A stretch of 64,000 nt of DNA from an uncultured Eubacteriales bacterium (lineage in GTDB: Bacteria > Bacillota > Clostridia > Christensenellales > CAG-314): the NCBI GenBank assembly GCA_900544545.1, contig UQVY01000007.1, positions 1 to 64,000 of the forward strand, written 5' to 3'. Position numbers and translations under genes: made by a program. Below are positions 42,093 to 50,206 of this stretch, piece after piece (within the stretch, counting starts at the first letter, position 1; each line of letters begins with the position of its first letter). The notes below the pieces were generated by a model, which saw nothing but the letters and a program-made list of their open reading frames with translations, ran no database searches and was not told the DNA's origin.

Positions 42093-42845
42093 TTATCTGA
42101 GAACTCCGCAGTATACTACCGAGCGATTCGGAACCGAAAGAATCCCGCTTTTTGCGTATTTATCGAATAAATTCAGCAAGGATTCGAGATATTTTCCGTA
42201 GCTTTCGTCCGATTCGGTCAGAGAATAAGAGCTTGACAGACATCGTTTTATGAAACCTTCTTTCGTGAAAATCAGCGGGTAATCAAAAGCCGCATAGTCG
42301 TATTTTCCGCCGAAGAAGGCTTTTATTTTTTCGTCGCCGCGGCGGATTCCGTTTCCGAAACCTCTGAAATCCGGACAATATCGGGAAGCGATTCCGCTCC
42401 ATTCGAGGTTTAGAGGGGCGTCTGGCTCCCGAGAATTCCAAATCAGAAAAACCTTTCCGCTTTTTTTGAGTATACGCAGACATTCGCGTCGGAATTTTGC
42501 TCCGTCAAACCAATGAAAAGCCTGAGTTACCGTAACGAAATCCACGCTTCCGCAGGGAAGAGTCGTGTTTTCCGCGCTGCCGCTGACCGAAAAGAAATCG
42601 GGATTTCCGCGCAAATCGGCTTCGGCAACCGCACGCATATCGGAATTCGGCTCGACGGCAAAAACCTTACAGCCCTCGTCGAGCAGGCATTTCGAGAATT
42701 TGCCCGTACCCGAGCCGACGTCGGCTATACCCGAAGATTTTTCTATTCCCGCGCCGCGGAGCCAACAGACGAGTTCCGCGGAATAGGTCGGTCTGCCTGC
42801 CGCGTAATCCTTCGCGCGGCCGTCGAATTTCGTAGTAGTGTTCAT
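42093..42845 (-). CDS. SAM-dependent methyltransferase, class I
   Basis: 250 aa Rossmann methyltransferase. Motif I is IADVGSGTGKFS, motif II acidic residue lies in VFAVEPNSDMR, and VDFVTVTQAFHWFD is the motif typical of the UbiE/Tam-like 'Methyltransf_11' group. It begins MNTTTKFDGRAKDYAAGRP, a common start for this group. The substrate is unknown. It is a single minus-strand gene, convergent with the gene before it. Confidence 0.88.
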   Translation of the reverse strand: MNTTTKFDGRAKDYAAGRPTYSAELVCWLRGAGIEKSSGIADVGSGTGKFSKCLLDEGCKVFAVEPNSDMRAVAEADLRGNPDFFSVSGSAENTTLPCGSVDFVTVTQAFHWFDGAKFRRECLRILKKSGKVFLIWNSREPDAPLNLEWSGIASRYCPDFRGFGNGIRRGDEKIKAFFGGKYDYAAFDYPLIFTKEGFIKRCLSSSYSLTESDESYGKYLESLLNLFDKYAKSGILSVPNRSVVYCGVLR

Positions 42846-42917
42846 GGGTGTCCTCCCGAACTTATAAATAGCGGAGGAATTATAGCATTTTTTATCGCAA
42901 AAGGCAAGGGGGGATTA

Positions 42918-43238
42918 TTAGGTCATTGCGCAGGAGACGACGATATTGTTTTCAAAAGTTACGGTTACCGTCATTTCGGACGATTGAAATTTAGTTAGCA
43001 TTTCTCTTTCTATGAAGGAGTTTTTTTCTATTTTCCAGATTAAGATTTCCTGCCCGTTTATCGCGTTGGCTGTATATTTATTTCCCATAATTTCTATAAC
43101 CTGAGCTTTTGTCATAGACAACGTAATCTTCGAATAATTATTCCGAAATTTTTTTATTCGGTTTTTAGAAAATATTTTAGCGGCAATCAATATTAAAAGA
43201 ATAATTATACAAGCTATACCGATTATTATTAATAACAT
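42918..43238 (-). CDS. small membrane-anchored BamE/SmpA-like protein in an AT-rich patch
   Basis: 106 aa. It starts with a strong transmembrane helix (IIIGIACIIILLILIAAKIF) and then has the SMTKAQVIEIMGNKY motif, typical of BamE/SmpA-like 'beta-lactamase-inhibitor-fold' domains that start with a (M/L)TxxQVxxxxG helix. The predicted exported domain is about 75 residues. Codons and flanks are markedly richer in A/T than neighbours, suggesting recent transfer or weak selection. Function unknown. Confidence 0.65.
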   Translation of the reverse strand: MLLIIIGIACIIILLILIAAKIFSKNRIKKFRNNYSKITLSMTKAQVIEIMGNKYTANAINGQEILIWKIEKNSFIEREMLTKFQSSEMTVTVTFENNIVVSCAMT

Positions 43239-43376
43239 AGTTCGAATTCAGCTTCCTCAATTTTTTGCTTATAATACGCATCGTTTATCATATTTATTTT
43301 CTTTTTGCAAGCATACAGGCATATTAAAATTTTATAAATTAAAATAATCTTTATATAATTTAAATTCTTGAATTAA
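43239..43376. other. AT-rich intergenic stretch
   Basis: AT-rich, with runs such as AATTAAAATAATC; no gene, RNA or repeat that I can support. Together with the gene at 42918-43238 it forms a compositional island. Confidence 0.5.
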
Positions 43377-43404
43377 ACAAAGCCGCCCGAACGAAACGAG
43401 CGGC
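43377..43404 (-). terminator. terminator of the tRNA gene
   Basis: On the minus strand AGCCGCTCG / CGGGCGGCT forms a stem with loop TTTCGTT, followed by TTGTTT. Confidence 0.8.
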
Positions 43405-43409
43405 TCTTC

Positions 43410-43484
43410 TGGTACTCCCGACGGGAATCGAACCCATAACTAGCCCTTAGGAGGGGCTTATTATATCCATTTAACTACGGAAGC
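43410..43484 (-). tRNA. tRNA-Arg (anticodon CCT)
   Basis: 75 bases on the minus strand fold as a cloverleaf. Acceptor GCTTCCG / CGGGAGT (with G-T pairs), anticodon stem AGCCC / GGGCT around loop CTCCTAA with anticodon CCT, T-arm ATGGG-TTCGATT-CCCGT, and encoded CCA at 43410-43412. It reads AGG codons. It has its own promoter and terminator. Confidence 0.92.
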
Positions 43485-43495
43485 ATAGCCTGTCT

Positions 43496-43524
43496 ATTTT
43501 ACAGCTTCCGCAGCCTTTTGTCAA
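43496..43524 (-). promoter_or_regulatory. promoter of tRNA-Arg
   Basis: On the minus strand TTGACA (43519-43524), 17 bp, TAAAAT (43496-43501), 12 bases before the tRNA 5' end. Confidence 0.85.
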
Positions 43525-43641
43525 GCGTATGGGGCGTGTTTGCGCATTTTATTTTGCAGTTTATGCGGACAGATGATTTTTATTTCGTGGCTCCCGCGGA
43601 TAGTTGTAAGTTAATTTGAGGCTTTGCGGGGAAATGCGTTT

Positions 43642-44787
43642 TTATTTTGCGGCGGTCTTGCGGATAGCCGCGGTTTCGGCAAGCATTTTTTCCATTCGCT
43701 CCATACACTTCTCCTGATCGAATCTGTCTCCCGCCATTTCGACGTAGCGTCGGCTCATTTCCGCGCGCTCCGAAGGATGGTCTATCCAGTAGTCTATCTT
43801 TTTCGCGAGGTCGGAGGGATCGTTGTACCTGAAAAGACAATTCTCGCCGATTGCGTAGGACTGCGTGGCGCAGCGCGGAGAATCCGAAATAATCGGCACG
43901 AGTCCGCAGGCTATCGCTTCGAGGCAGCTTATTCCCTCGGCTTCTATCTCCGCGGGATGGACGTAAAGATAAGCCGTATTTATGAGGTCAACCATTTCGT
44001 CGCGGCCGAAAAATCCTATCTCGGGCTTGTTCGGGAGCTTCTCCGAATATCTTTCGAGCTTTTCCCGAAGAGGACCGCTTCCCGCAAAAACGAGCTGCAC
44101 GGTTTCTCTGTGAGCGGAGAGGTTCACCGCGTCGATAAGGACTTTATGCGACTTCTCGCGGGATAATCTCCCCGTGAACAATATCACGGTTTTTCCGGCG
44201 TATTTCTCCTTCGGGACGATCTCCTTCGGTCTGAATCTCGAATTCACTCCGTTGGAAATTACGTAACCGTTGGTTTTTCCGTACATTTTCTCGTTTATGT
44301 CGCGGAGATACTGCGTGGGATAGTGGATAGCGTCCGCGTTTTTATAGGTCTTATGGTATTCCGCGTAGGTTATTCTGTTCGCCGGTCCGAAATTCTGCAT
44401 GTGGATATGGCAGGTGAAGTTTTCAGCCATCGCGTGAAAACCGCTGCTTACGGGGATTCCTTCCTCGCGCGCGATTTCCGCGGCTCTGCGGCTGAGGGCA
44501 AAGGGAACCATACAATGAACGACGTCCGCGCCCTTCATCGCTTCGCGGAGAATTCCGTCGTCCGGCTTGGAGAGAGTTACTCCGTTTTTACGGACGTATT
44601 CGTTGAAAGGACCGAAGTTCACGGTCGAAACGACGTAAAAGCCGTCAAGTCCTTCCTTGTCTTTGTCGGGACAGACTACCCTGACGTTATGCCCCTTTTT
44701 CACGAGGTGACGGTAAAGATTCATAGCGGCGATGGTCGTTCCGTTGTTTTCAGGTCCGAGGACGTCGCATACCATAGTCACGTTCAT
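43642..44787 (-). CDS. family 4 glycosyltransferase (GT-B)
   Basis: 381 aa. The N-terminal GPENNGTTIAAMNLYRHL contains the glycine-rich acceptor loop, and the C-terminal domain has GRLSREKSHKVLIDA and the donor-site EIEAEGISCLEAIACGLVP with the E-x7-E-type motif of GT4 enzymes. It would transfer a sugar from a nucleotide donor, probably to a lipid given the preceding acyltransferase gene, which it overlaps by 4 bases. Membrane-associated but without transmembrane helices. The acceptor cannot be fixed from sequence. Confidence 0.9.
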   Translation of the reverse strand: MNVTMVCDVLGPENNGTTIAAMNLYRHLVKKGHNVRVVCPDKDKEGLDGFYVVSTVNFGPFNEYVRKNGVTLSKPDDGILREAMKGADVVHCMVPFALSRRAAEIAREEGIPVSSGFHAMAENFTCHIHMQNFGPANRITYAEYHKTYKNADAIHYPTQYLRDINEKMYGKTNGYVISNGVNSRFRPKEIVPKEKYAGKTVILFTGRLSREKSHKVLIDAVNLSAHRETVQLVFAGSGPLREKLERYSEKLPNKPEIGFFGRDEMVDLINTAYLYVHPAEIEAEGISCLEAIACGLVPIISDSPRCATQSYAIGENCLFRYNDPSDLAKKIDYWIDHPSERAEMSRRYVEMAGDRFDQEKCMERMEKMLAETAAIRKTAAK

Positions 44788-45572
44788 TCTTCGATATCAC
44801 TCCTTTTTACGTATTCGCGGTAGGCGAAACTCTTTTCTTCGGTTATGGTGCCGGATATAAAATCGTAGATCTTATTCCTCATCTCGGTCTTGTCGGCGCA
44901 TTCCTCCGGATAAACCGGTTCGCCTACGGTTACCGTCATAAGCGGAGGAAGATTGCGGAAAATCTTACGCTGACGATAGGTTATCGCAAAACCCACCGCC
45001 GGAACGTCCGCCATAAAAGCGTAGCCGAAAGAAATATCCGTGAAAGGTCTGACTCCGTTATAGAACGGCCAGATATGAGCTTCCGGATAAATTCCCACGG
45101 CTTGTCCGCGTTTAAGGCGGGCTTTCATTTCTTCTATCATTCTCACGCTTCCGCGGAAGGTATCGTTCAGAGGTATCGCGCCGAGAAGCGGAATTATCTT
45201 GTCCACGACGGGAATCGAAAAGGCAAGCTGCGACGAAACGAGCGACGACCTTCTCGGAAAGGCGATAAGCGACGGGATAAACGCGTCCGTAGAGCCGTTC
45301 GTGTGATTTCCGTAGAGAATATAGCCGTTTTTGAGATTACGGACGTTTTTGAGATTCCTGAATCTCATTCCGAAGGCGATTTTTACGAAAAGAAAGACCA
45401 GCGGAGTAGCTATAAGCCGGTAAAGGATAAACGAGCCTATGCGCCAGAATACGTTTTTATGCGCATAAGGATAATCCTTTCCGATCTGCTTCCGCCCGAT
45501 CTTCTTTCCGCTCGACGCAAAGTCGTCGTTGAGTTCGTCCGAGTAATATATTACCCGTTTCTTTTTTCCCAT
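44784..45572 (-). CDS. PlsC-like lysophospholipid acyltransferase
   Basis: 262 aa. A hydrophobic segment (ILYRLIATPLVFLFVKIAF) precedes the catalytic block YGNHTNGSTDAF. The usual motif is NHx4D, but here five residues separate His from Asp, so the alignment of the catalytic pair is unusual. The second motif is YPEAHIWPFYNGVRPF in place of PEGTRS, and AIPLNDTFRGS follows block I. It probably acylates a lysophospholipid or glycolipid at the membrane. It lies 7 bases after a TerB-like gene and overlaps the glycosyltransferase gene. Confidence 0.82.
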   Translation of the reverse strand: MGKKKRVIYYSDELNDDFASSGKKIGRKQIGKDYPYAHKNVFWRIGSFILYRLIATPLVFLFVKIAFGMRFRNLKNVRNLKNGYILYGNHTNGSTDAFIPSLIAFPRRSSLVSSQLAFSIPVVDKIIPLLGAIPLNDTFRGSVRMIEEMKARLKRGQAVGIYPEAHIWPFYNGVRPFTDISFGYAFMADVPAVGFAITYRQRKIFRNLPPLMTVTVGEPVYPEECADKTEMRNKIYDFISGTITEEKSFAYREYVKRSDIEE

Positions 45573-45579
45573 AGCTGCG

Positions 45580-46032
45580 TTATTTGCAGAGCTGTTTGAT
45601 GTAATTACGCTCCCTGAGAGAGATTTTTCCGTCTACGGACGTAACGCACAGACAGATGACGATAACGTCCTTGCGCATATCTTCGTCGAGAAGGTCGAGA
45701 ACCCGGATAAGGTCCTTCGTATAGTTGCGAAGCTGTTTTCTCTCGCTGAAATTGGTTGCGAAAAGAGTCTTTATGGAGTTGTAATCGAAATCCTCTCCGA
45801 AAACCTTTACGAGAGCGGGGTACATAAGAACGTATTCCTGCTCGTTGACCTTTCCGTCGGACACGATAGAGCCGAGAATGAAGGTCGCGAGAGTTTCCAC
45901 GGGATCGATACCGGGGACGGATACCGCCGCGAGTCTGGCGAGAACGGTTACGGATTTAGCCGCAAGGAGAACTCCTCTTTCGGCAACGCCGAGATTTTCG
46001 TATTCGTCGCATAATTTCTTGAATTCAAACAT
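45580..46032 (-). CDS. TerB-like (TerB/DjlA-N family) protein
   Basis: 150 aa, all helical. Two SDGKVNEQEY- and VDGKISLRER-type acidic loops between helices resemble the metal-binding repeats of TerB-like domains. TerB family proteins are linked with tellurite resistance and membrane or stress functions, mostly uncharacterised. It is the first gene of a three-gene operon with the acyltransferase and glycosyltransferase. SD AAGGAG lies upstream; a possible -10 TAAAAT lies at 46075-46080 (minus) with a poor -35. Confidence 0.75.
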   Translation of the reverse strand: MFEFKKLCDEYENLGVAERGVLLAAKSVTVLARLAAVSVPGIDPVETLATFILGSIVSDGKVNEQEYVLMYPALVKVFGEDFDYNSIKTLFATNFSERKQLRNYTKDLIRVLDLLDEDMRKDVIVICLCVTSVDGKISLRERNYIKQLCK

Positions 46033-46111
46033 TTTCTTTCTCCTTTCGTTAATTTATTTGTCTTACGGCGGCGGATTTTACCGAAACTTCGTTTTTTTCG
46101 AGCCGACGCCG

Positions 46112-46140
46112 TTGACATCTCAACACCGTTCAATTATAAT
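46112..46140 (+). promoter_or_regulatory. promoter of the TetR gene
   Basis: TTGACA (46112-46117), 17 bp, TATAAT (46135-46140): perfect consensus. Confidence 0.88.
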
Positions 46141-46162
46141 ATAAGCGAACGGCAAATGAAAG

Positions 46163-46212
46163 TACAATTCCGGAGGCTTTGTCGTTATTTAGACAAAAAG
46201 CGGGGAATTGTA
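46163..46212 (+). repeat. long hairpin / palindrome in the TetR leader
   Basis: Outer arms TACAATTCC (46163-46171) and GGAATTGTA (46204-46212) are perfectly complementary; inside, GCTTTGTC and GACAAAAAGC also pair. It lies in the untranslated leader 46 bases before the start codon, so it may act as an operator, an RNA hairpin, or both. Confidence 0.65.
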
Positions 46213-46257
46213 TTATTTTGCTTTGAACGATATCCCGAAGCGAAACGGAGGAATATT

Positions 46258-46824
46258 ATGAAAGCGAAAAGCATAAACAGCTCGTCCAGAAAAACGAGGG
46301 AATCCATCAAGCGCGTATTCGCGGAGATGCTCAGCGAGAAAAAAGAGATAGGAAAAATCTCGGTCAGCGAGCTTTGCAGACGGGCGGAAATCCACAGAGG
46401 CACGTTTTATTCTCACTACGACGACATTTACGCGGTCGCGGAGGATTTCGAAAACGAGCTTCTCAAGGATTTCTTCGACAACAACAAGCTTTCTTCCATC
46501 AACGACATAGATAAATTCGTCGACAGTTTTTTCGATTATATACGCAAGAACGAATATTATTACAGAATGCTCTGTAAATCCAACGAGATAGTTTTCACCG
46601 CGAACAGACTTACGCTTATCGCCGAAAGAAAGTTCTACGAAGTCCTTAATTCCGACGCGCGGATAAAAGACAAGGAGTTTCTCGAAATGGAAATCAACGT
46701 TTTCATAGAGGGATTCGTCTGCGAATACGTAAAGCATTGCCGCGGATACGGGACGCACGACCTCGAATATCTTTATCGGTTCGCGAAACGCTGGAAGGAC
46801 AGAATAAGAAAAGAAAGATTCTGA
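46258..46824 (+). CDS. TetR/AcrR-family transcriptional regulator
   Basis: 188 aa. The N-terminal helix-turn-helix is IGKISVSELCRRAEIHRGTFYSHYDDIYA, the TetR signature, followed by the helical ligand domain. ATG 46258 has a GGAGG SD 8 bases upstream and the earlier in-frame ATG at 46156 lies in the leader hairpin region. No obvious target is adjacent in the same direction except trkA 335 bases on; it is divergent from the TerB-acyltransferase-glycosyltransferase operon and may control it. Confidence 0.9.
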   Translation: MKAKSINSSSRKTRESIKRVFAEMLSEKKEIGKISVSELCRRAEIHRGTFYSHYDDIYAVAEDFENELLKDFFDNNKLSSINDIDKFVDSFFDYIRKNEYYYRMLCKSNEIVFTANRLTLIAERKFYEVLNSDARIKDKEFLEMEINVFIEGFVCEYVKHCRGYGTHDLEYLYRFAKRWKDRIRKERF

Positions 46825-46830
46825 AATCAA

Positions 46831-46900
46831 GAGAATCTTTGAAATCGGGAGAATCCCCGAAATAAAGAGAATTCCGGAACCGAGAGAATTCCGGAATCGA
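46831..46900 (+). repeat. four tandem 17-18-bp units after the TetR gene
   Basis: Units GAGAATCTTTGAAATCGG, GAGAATCCCCGAAATAAA, GAGAATTCCGGAACCGA and GAGAATTCCGGAATCGA run head to tail from 46831 to 46900. The rest of the gap to 47159 holds a TATAAT (47112-47117) with a poor -35 and no gene. Confidence 0.7.
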
Positions 46901-47159
46901 AATTCGGATAAAATAAAACGAGAGTTTTCGGCTTGCGGATAATATGAGCCGAATTTTCAGGCGACGCGATTTTATTCTGAATTTCGGCTTGTTTTCGCTA
47001 TTTTTTTCGGTTTATCGGCGGAAATCGTTTTTTTCACCAAAAATTTACATAAAAATCCGAAAAAGTTTTGAAGGGTATATACAAACGGGTGTCTTTTTCC
47101 GAAGAATGTGTTATAATCTGCTTATCCTGTAACGGAGGAATTCTGAAGAGAATCTTATT

Positions 47160-48527
47160 ATGAAAATAGTGGTTGCGGGCTGCGGAAAGATAGGAAAGAC
47201 CATCGTGCGCAGCCTTATCGAAGAAAAACACGACGTAACGGTCGTGGATATCGAGCCGACGGTCGTAGACGAGCTTGCGAGGGAAACGGACGTACTCTGC
47301 TATAAGGGAAACGCCGCCGAATACGAAACGCTGAAAAGCGCGGGCGCGGACAGAGCCGACCTTTTCATCGCGGCGACCGATTCGGACGAAACGAATATGC
47401 TTTCCTGCTTTGCGGCGAGGAGAATGGGCGCGAAGCATACCGCCGCGAGAATCAGGAATTCCGCGAACAACACCGCGGAGAGTATGGAGTTTTTAAAGCA
47501 GCAGCTCGGGCTCTCTCTTTCTTTCAATCCCGAAATGCTTACCGCGCGCGCTATATGCGATATACTGAAACTTCCTTCCGCGCTTAAGGTCGAATCCTTC
47601 GCCGGAAGAAGATTCGGAATGATAGAACTCGTTCTCGGAGCGGATACGAATCTCGACGGGGTAGCCCTGAGCGACCTTAAGAAATTCGGAAAATTCAAAC
47701 TTCTTATCTGCGTCGTCAGCAGAAAGGGAGAGGTGTTCATTCCCAACGGCTCCTTCGTTTTAAGGACGGGAGACAAGCTCGGAATACTCGTTCCGGAAGA
47801 AAATACGGAAAGAATACTGAGAATGATGGGCATAGCTCACAAGCCCGTAAAAAACGCCATTATTCTCGGAGCGGGAAAGACTACCGGATATCTTTGCAGG
47901 CTCCTTCGGAAAAGCAGGATCGAACCCAAGGTCATAGAGGTGAATCAGGAACGCTGCGAGGCTCTTTTAGAGGAAACGGACGGACTTTCGGTCATTTTAG
48001 GGGACGGAATGAGTCAGGAGCTTCTTGCCGAGGAGGGAATAGACGACGCAGACGCCTTCGTGGCTCTGACCGGTCTCGACGAACAGAATATCCTTATTTC
48101 CTTCTACGCGATGGCTCATAAGGTCGATAAGGTCGTAACCAAGGTAAGCCGCGACGAACTCTCGGCTATTTCCCGCCAGCTCGGACTGGAATGTATAGTT
48201 TCGACCAAAGCCATAACCGCCGATTTAATCGTTCAGTACGCGAGAGGACTCAGGAATTCGATGGGAAGTCAGGTCGAAACGCTCTATTCGCTTATGGACG
48301 GAAAGGCGCAGGCCCTCGAATTCAAGGTTATGCCCGACTTCGCACTCGTGAATATTCCGCTCCGTAAGATGAAAGTGAAGGACGACGTACTCGTGGCGGG
48401 AATAATACGTGGAAGAGAAGCGGTTATTCCCGGGGGCGACGACGTTATTCTCCCGGGGGACAGAGTTATAGTCATATCCGCGGGAAGAAGAATAGAAGAA
48501 CTTGCGGATATAGCGGAGGCGGAATAA
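47160..48527 (+). CDS. trkA: Trk potassium uptake regulatory subunit TrkA
   Basis: 455 aa: two tandem RCK units, each an NAD-binding Rossmann half followed by a TrkA-C half. First unit VAGCGKIGKTIVRSLIEEKHDV, then a TrkA-C segment around 135-215; second unit ILGAGKTTGYLCRLL with a C-terminal TrkA-C. It is a cytosolic gating ring that binds NAD(H)/ATP and controls the TrkH channel encoded next; the genes overlap by one base (TAATG). The nearest GGAGG lies 27 bases before the ATG, so the start is less certain than the frame. Confidence 0.93.
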   Translation: MKIVVAGCGKIGKTIVRSLIEEKHDVTVVDIEPTVVDELARETDVLCYKGNAAEYETLKSAGADRADLFIAATDSDETNMLSCFAARRMGAKHTAARIRNSANNTAESMEFLKQQLGLSLSFNPEMLTARAICDILKLPSALKVESFAGRRFGMIELVLGADTNLDGVALSDLKKFGKFKLLICVVSRKGEVFIPNGSFVLRTGDKLGILVPEENTERILRMMGIAHKPVKNAIILGAGKTTGYLCRLLRKSRIEPKVIEVNQERCEALLEETDGLSVILGDGMSQELLAEEGIDDADAFVALTGLDEQNILISFYAMAHKVDKVVTKVSRDELSAISRQLGLECIVSTKAITADLIVQYARGLRNSMGSQVETLYSLMDGKAQALEFKVMPDFALVNIPLRKMKVKDDVLVAGIIRGREAVIPGGDDVILPGDRVIVISAGRRIEELADIAEAE

Positions 48528-49969
48528 TGAATTACCGTATGATTCTGAAGGTCATCGGAAAGGTTATTCTTATAGAAGCGGGGCTTCTGATTTTTCCGAT
48601 GGCGGTCGCGCTTATATACGGAGAATTCTCGGTTTTCGCCTTCCTCATAACCTTCGGGGGCGCGCTTGCGGTCGGCTCGCTTCTGGTGTTCCCGATAAAG
48701 CCGAAGAAAAAGGATCTGTTCGCGAAGGAGGGACTCGTCATAGTTTCTCTCTCCTGGATAGTGGTTTCGGCGATAGGAGCCTTGCCTTTCGTCATAAGCG
48801 GAGAGATTCCTTCCTACGCGGACGCGCTGTTCGAAACGGTTTCGGGCTTTACGACTACGGGTTCGTCGATTTTATCGGACGTGGAGGCTCTCGGAAAAGC
48901 CGTGCTCTTCTGGAGGAGCTTTACTCACTGGATAGGCGGAATGGGCGTTCTCGTTTTTCTGACCGCGATAACCTCCAATACGGACAAGAGCATAAATATC
49001 CTTCGCGCGGAAATGCCCGGACCGTCCGTAGATAAGATAGTCCCGAGAGCAAAGGATACCGCAAGGATATTGTATCTTATGTACGTCGGACTTACCGCCG
49101 TTTGCGTGATAATGCTGCTTTGCGGAGGTCTTTCGCCGTTCGAGAGTCTGGTTTATTCCTTCGGAGCGGCAGGTACGGGAGGCTTCGGGGTAAAAGCCGA
49201 TTCGATTGCGGGCTGCACGCCTTACGTTCAATGGGTATTGGGCGTGTTTATGCTCCTTTTCGGCGTGAACTTCAACCTCTATTACCTGATTCTCGCGGGG
49301 AAGATAAAGGATATTCTCAAAAGCCGCGAGCTTCATCTCTATCTCGGAATAGTAGCCGTCGCAACCGCGGTTATATGTCTGGATATCGGAAAAAGCCGCG
49401 CGAATTTCGGCGAGACTTTAAGGCTGGCGTTCTTTCAGGTTTCCTCGATAATCACGACTACGGGATATGCGACCGCGGATTTCAATTTATGGCCGGTATT
49501 ATCCAAGGGCGTACTGCTCGCTCTTATGTTCATAGGCGGCTGCGCGGGTTCGACGGCGGGCGGCTTCAAGGTAGTGAGAGTCGGAATAATTCTCGAAAAG
49601 CTCAAGGGCGAATTCAGAAGAGTTCTGCATCCGCATTCGGCTTACGTAGTCAAGTACGACGGGAAAAAAGTTCCGGAGGAAACGCTTACGGGCGTACTTT
49701 CTTATCTCGGGCTGTATTCGGTTACGATAGTCGTCGTGTTCCTTCTCGTCTGCGCGGAGGGAAGCTTCGACCTCGAAACCAATATAAGCGCTGTCGTTTC
49801 CTGCTTCAACAACATCGGTCCGGCTTTCGGAGCGGCGGGACCTATGTCGAGCTTTGCGGATTACGGAGTTTTCGCGAAAATCGTGCTGACCTTCGCTATG
49901 CTCCTCGGAAGACTCGAAATCTATCCGCTTCTTCTGACGCTGAATCCTCTGACCTGGGCGAAAAAATAA
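48527..49969 (+). CDS. trkH: Trk potassium uptake membrane subunit TrkH
   Basis: 480 aa with about ten hydrophobic segments. The four selectivity-filter loops of the family can be seen: FTTTGSSIL, GTGGFGVK, STIITTTGYATAD-like (SSIITTTGYA) and NIGPAFG. It forms the K+ pore gated by TrkA. The gene is translationally coupled to trkA and followed by a terminator. Confidence 0.94.
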   Translation: MNYRMILKVIGKVILIEAGLLIFPMAVALIYGEFSVFAFLITFGGALAVGSLLVFPIKPKKKDLFAKEGLVIVSLSWIVVSAIGALPFVISGEIPSYADALFETVSGFTTTGSSILSDVEALGKAVLFWRSFTHWIGGMGVLVFLTAITSNTDKSINILRAEMPGPSVDKIVPRAKDTARILYLMYVGLTAVCVIMLLCGGLSPFESLVYSFGAAGTGGFGVKADSIAGCTPYVQWVLGVFMLLFGVNFNLYYLILAGKIKDILKSRELHLYLGIVAVATAVICLDIGKSRANFGETLRLAFFQVSSIITTTGYATADFNLWPVLSKGVLLALMFIGGCAGSTAGGFKVVRVGIILEKLKGEFRRVLHPHSAYVVKYDGKKVPEETLTGVLSYLGLYSVTIVVVFLLVCAEGSFDLETNISAVVSCFNNIGPAFGAAGPMSSFADYGVFAKIVLTFAMLLGRLEIYPLLLTLNPLTWAKK

Positions 49970-50063
49970 CGGAAAACCCGTTCCGCGGACGAAAGCAAGC
50001 GCAAAACTTCCGCAGTCCGAATTCCGGGAGTTTTCGCATTCGGAGAGATTACGAACGAAAAAA

Positions 50064-50091
50064 GGCTTTCCGTAAAAAGGAAAGTCTTTTT
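50064..50091 (+). terminator. terminator after trkH
   Basis: GGCTTTCC / GGAAAGTC stem (one G-T pair), loop GTAAAAA, then TTTTT. Confidence 0.8.
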
Positions 50092-50095
50092 GATT

Positions 50096-50206
50096 CGAGG
50101 GTTTTCGGTTTTTGTCAGTCCGAGTTTTTTCGGGTTTTGTTAGTCCGAGGATTCTTCGAGTTTTATCAATCTGGGGATTCTTTGGATTCGGAGGATTCTT
50201 TGGATT
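50096..50206. repeat. degenerate ~25-bp tandem repeats between trkH and a convergent gene
   Basis: Units near 50096, 50121 and 50146 share CGAG-TTTTTCGGTTTTGTNAGTC; two further GGATTCTTTGGATT copies fall within the 3' end of the minus-strand gene and encode its Ser/Lys/Glu-rich tail. Confidence 0.6.

Noticed and set aside
43410..43484. tRNA with a 3' attachment-site duplication
   Set aside because: No second copy of the tRNA 3' end is visible on either side, and no integrase gene is near.
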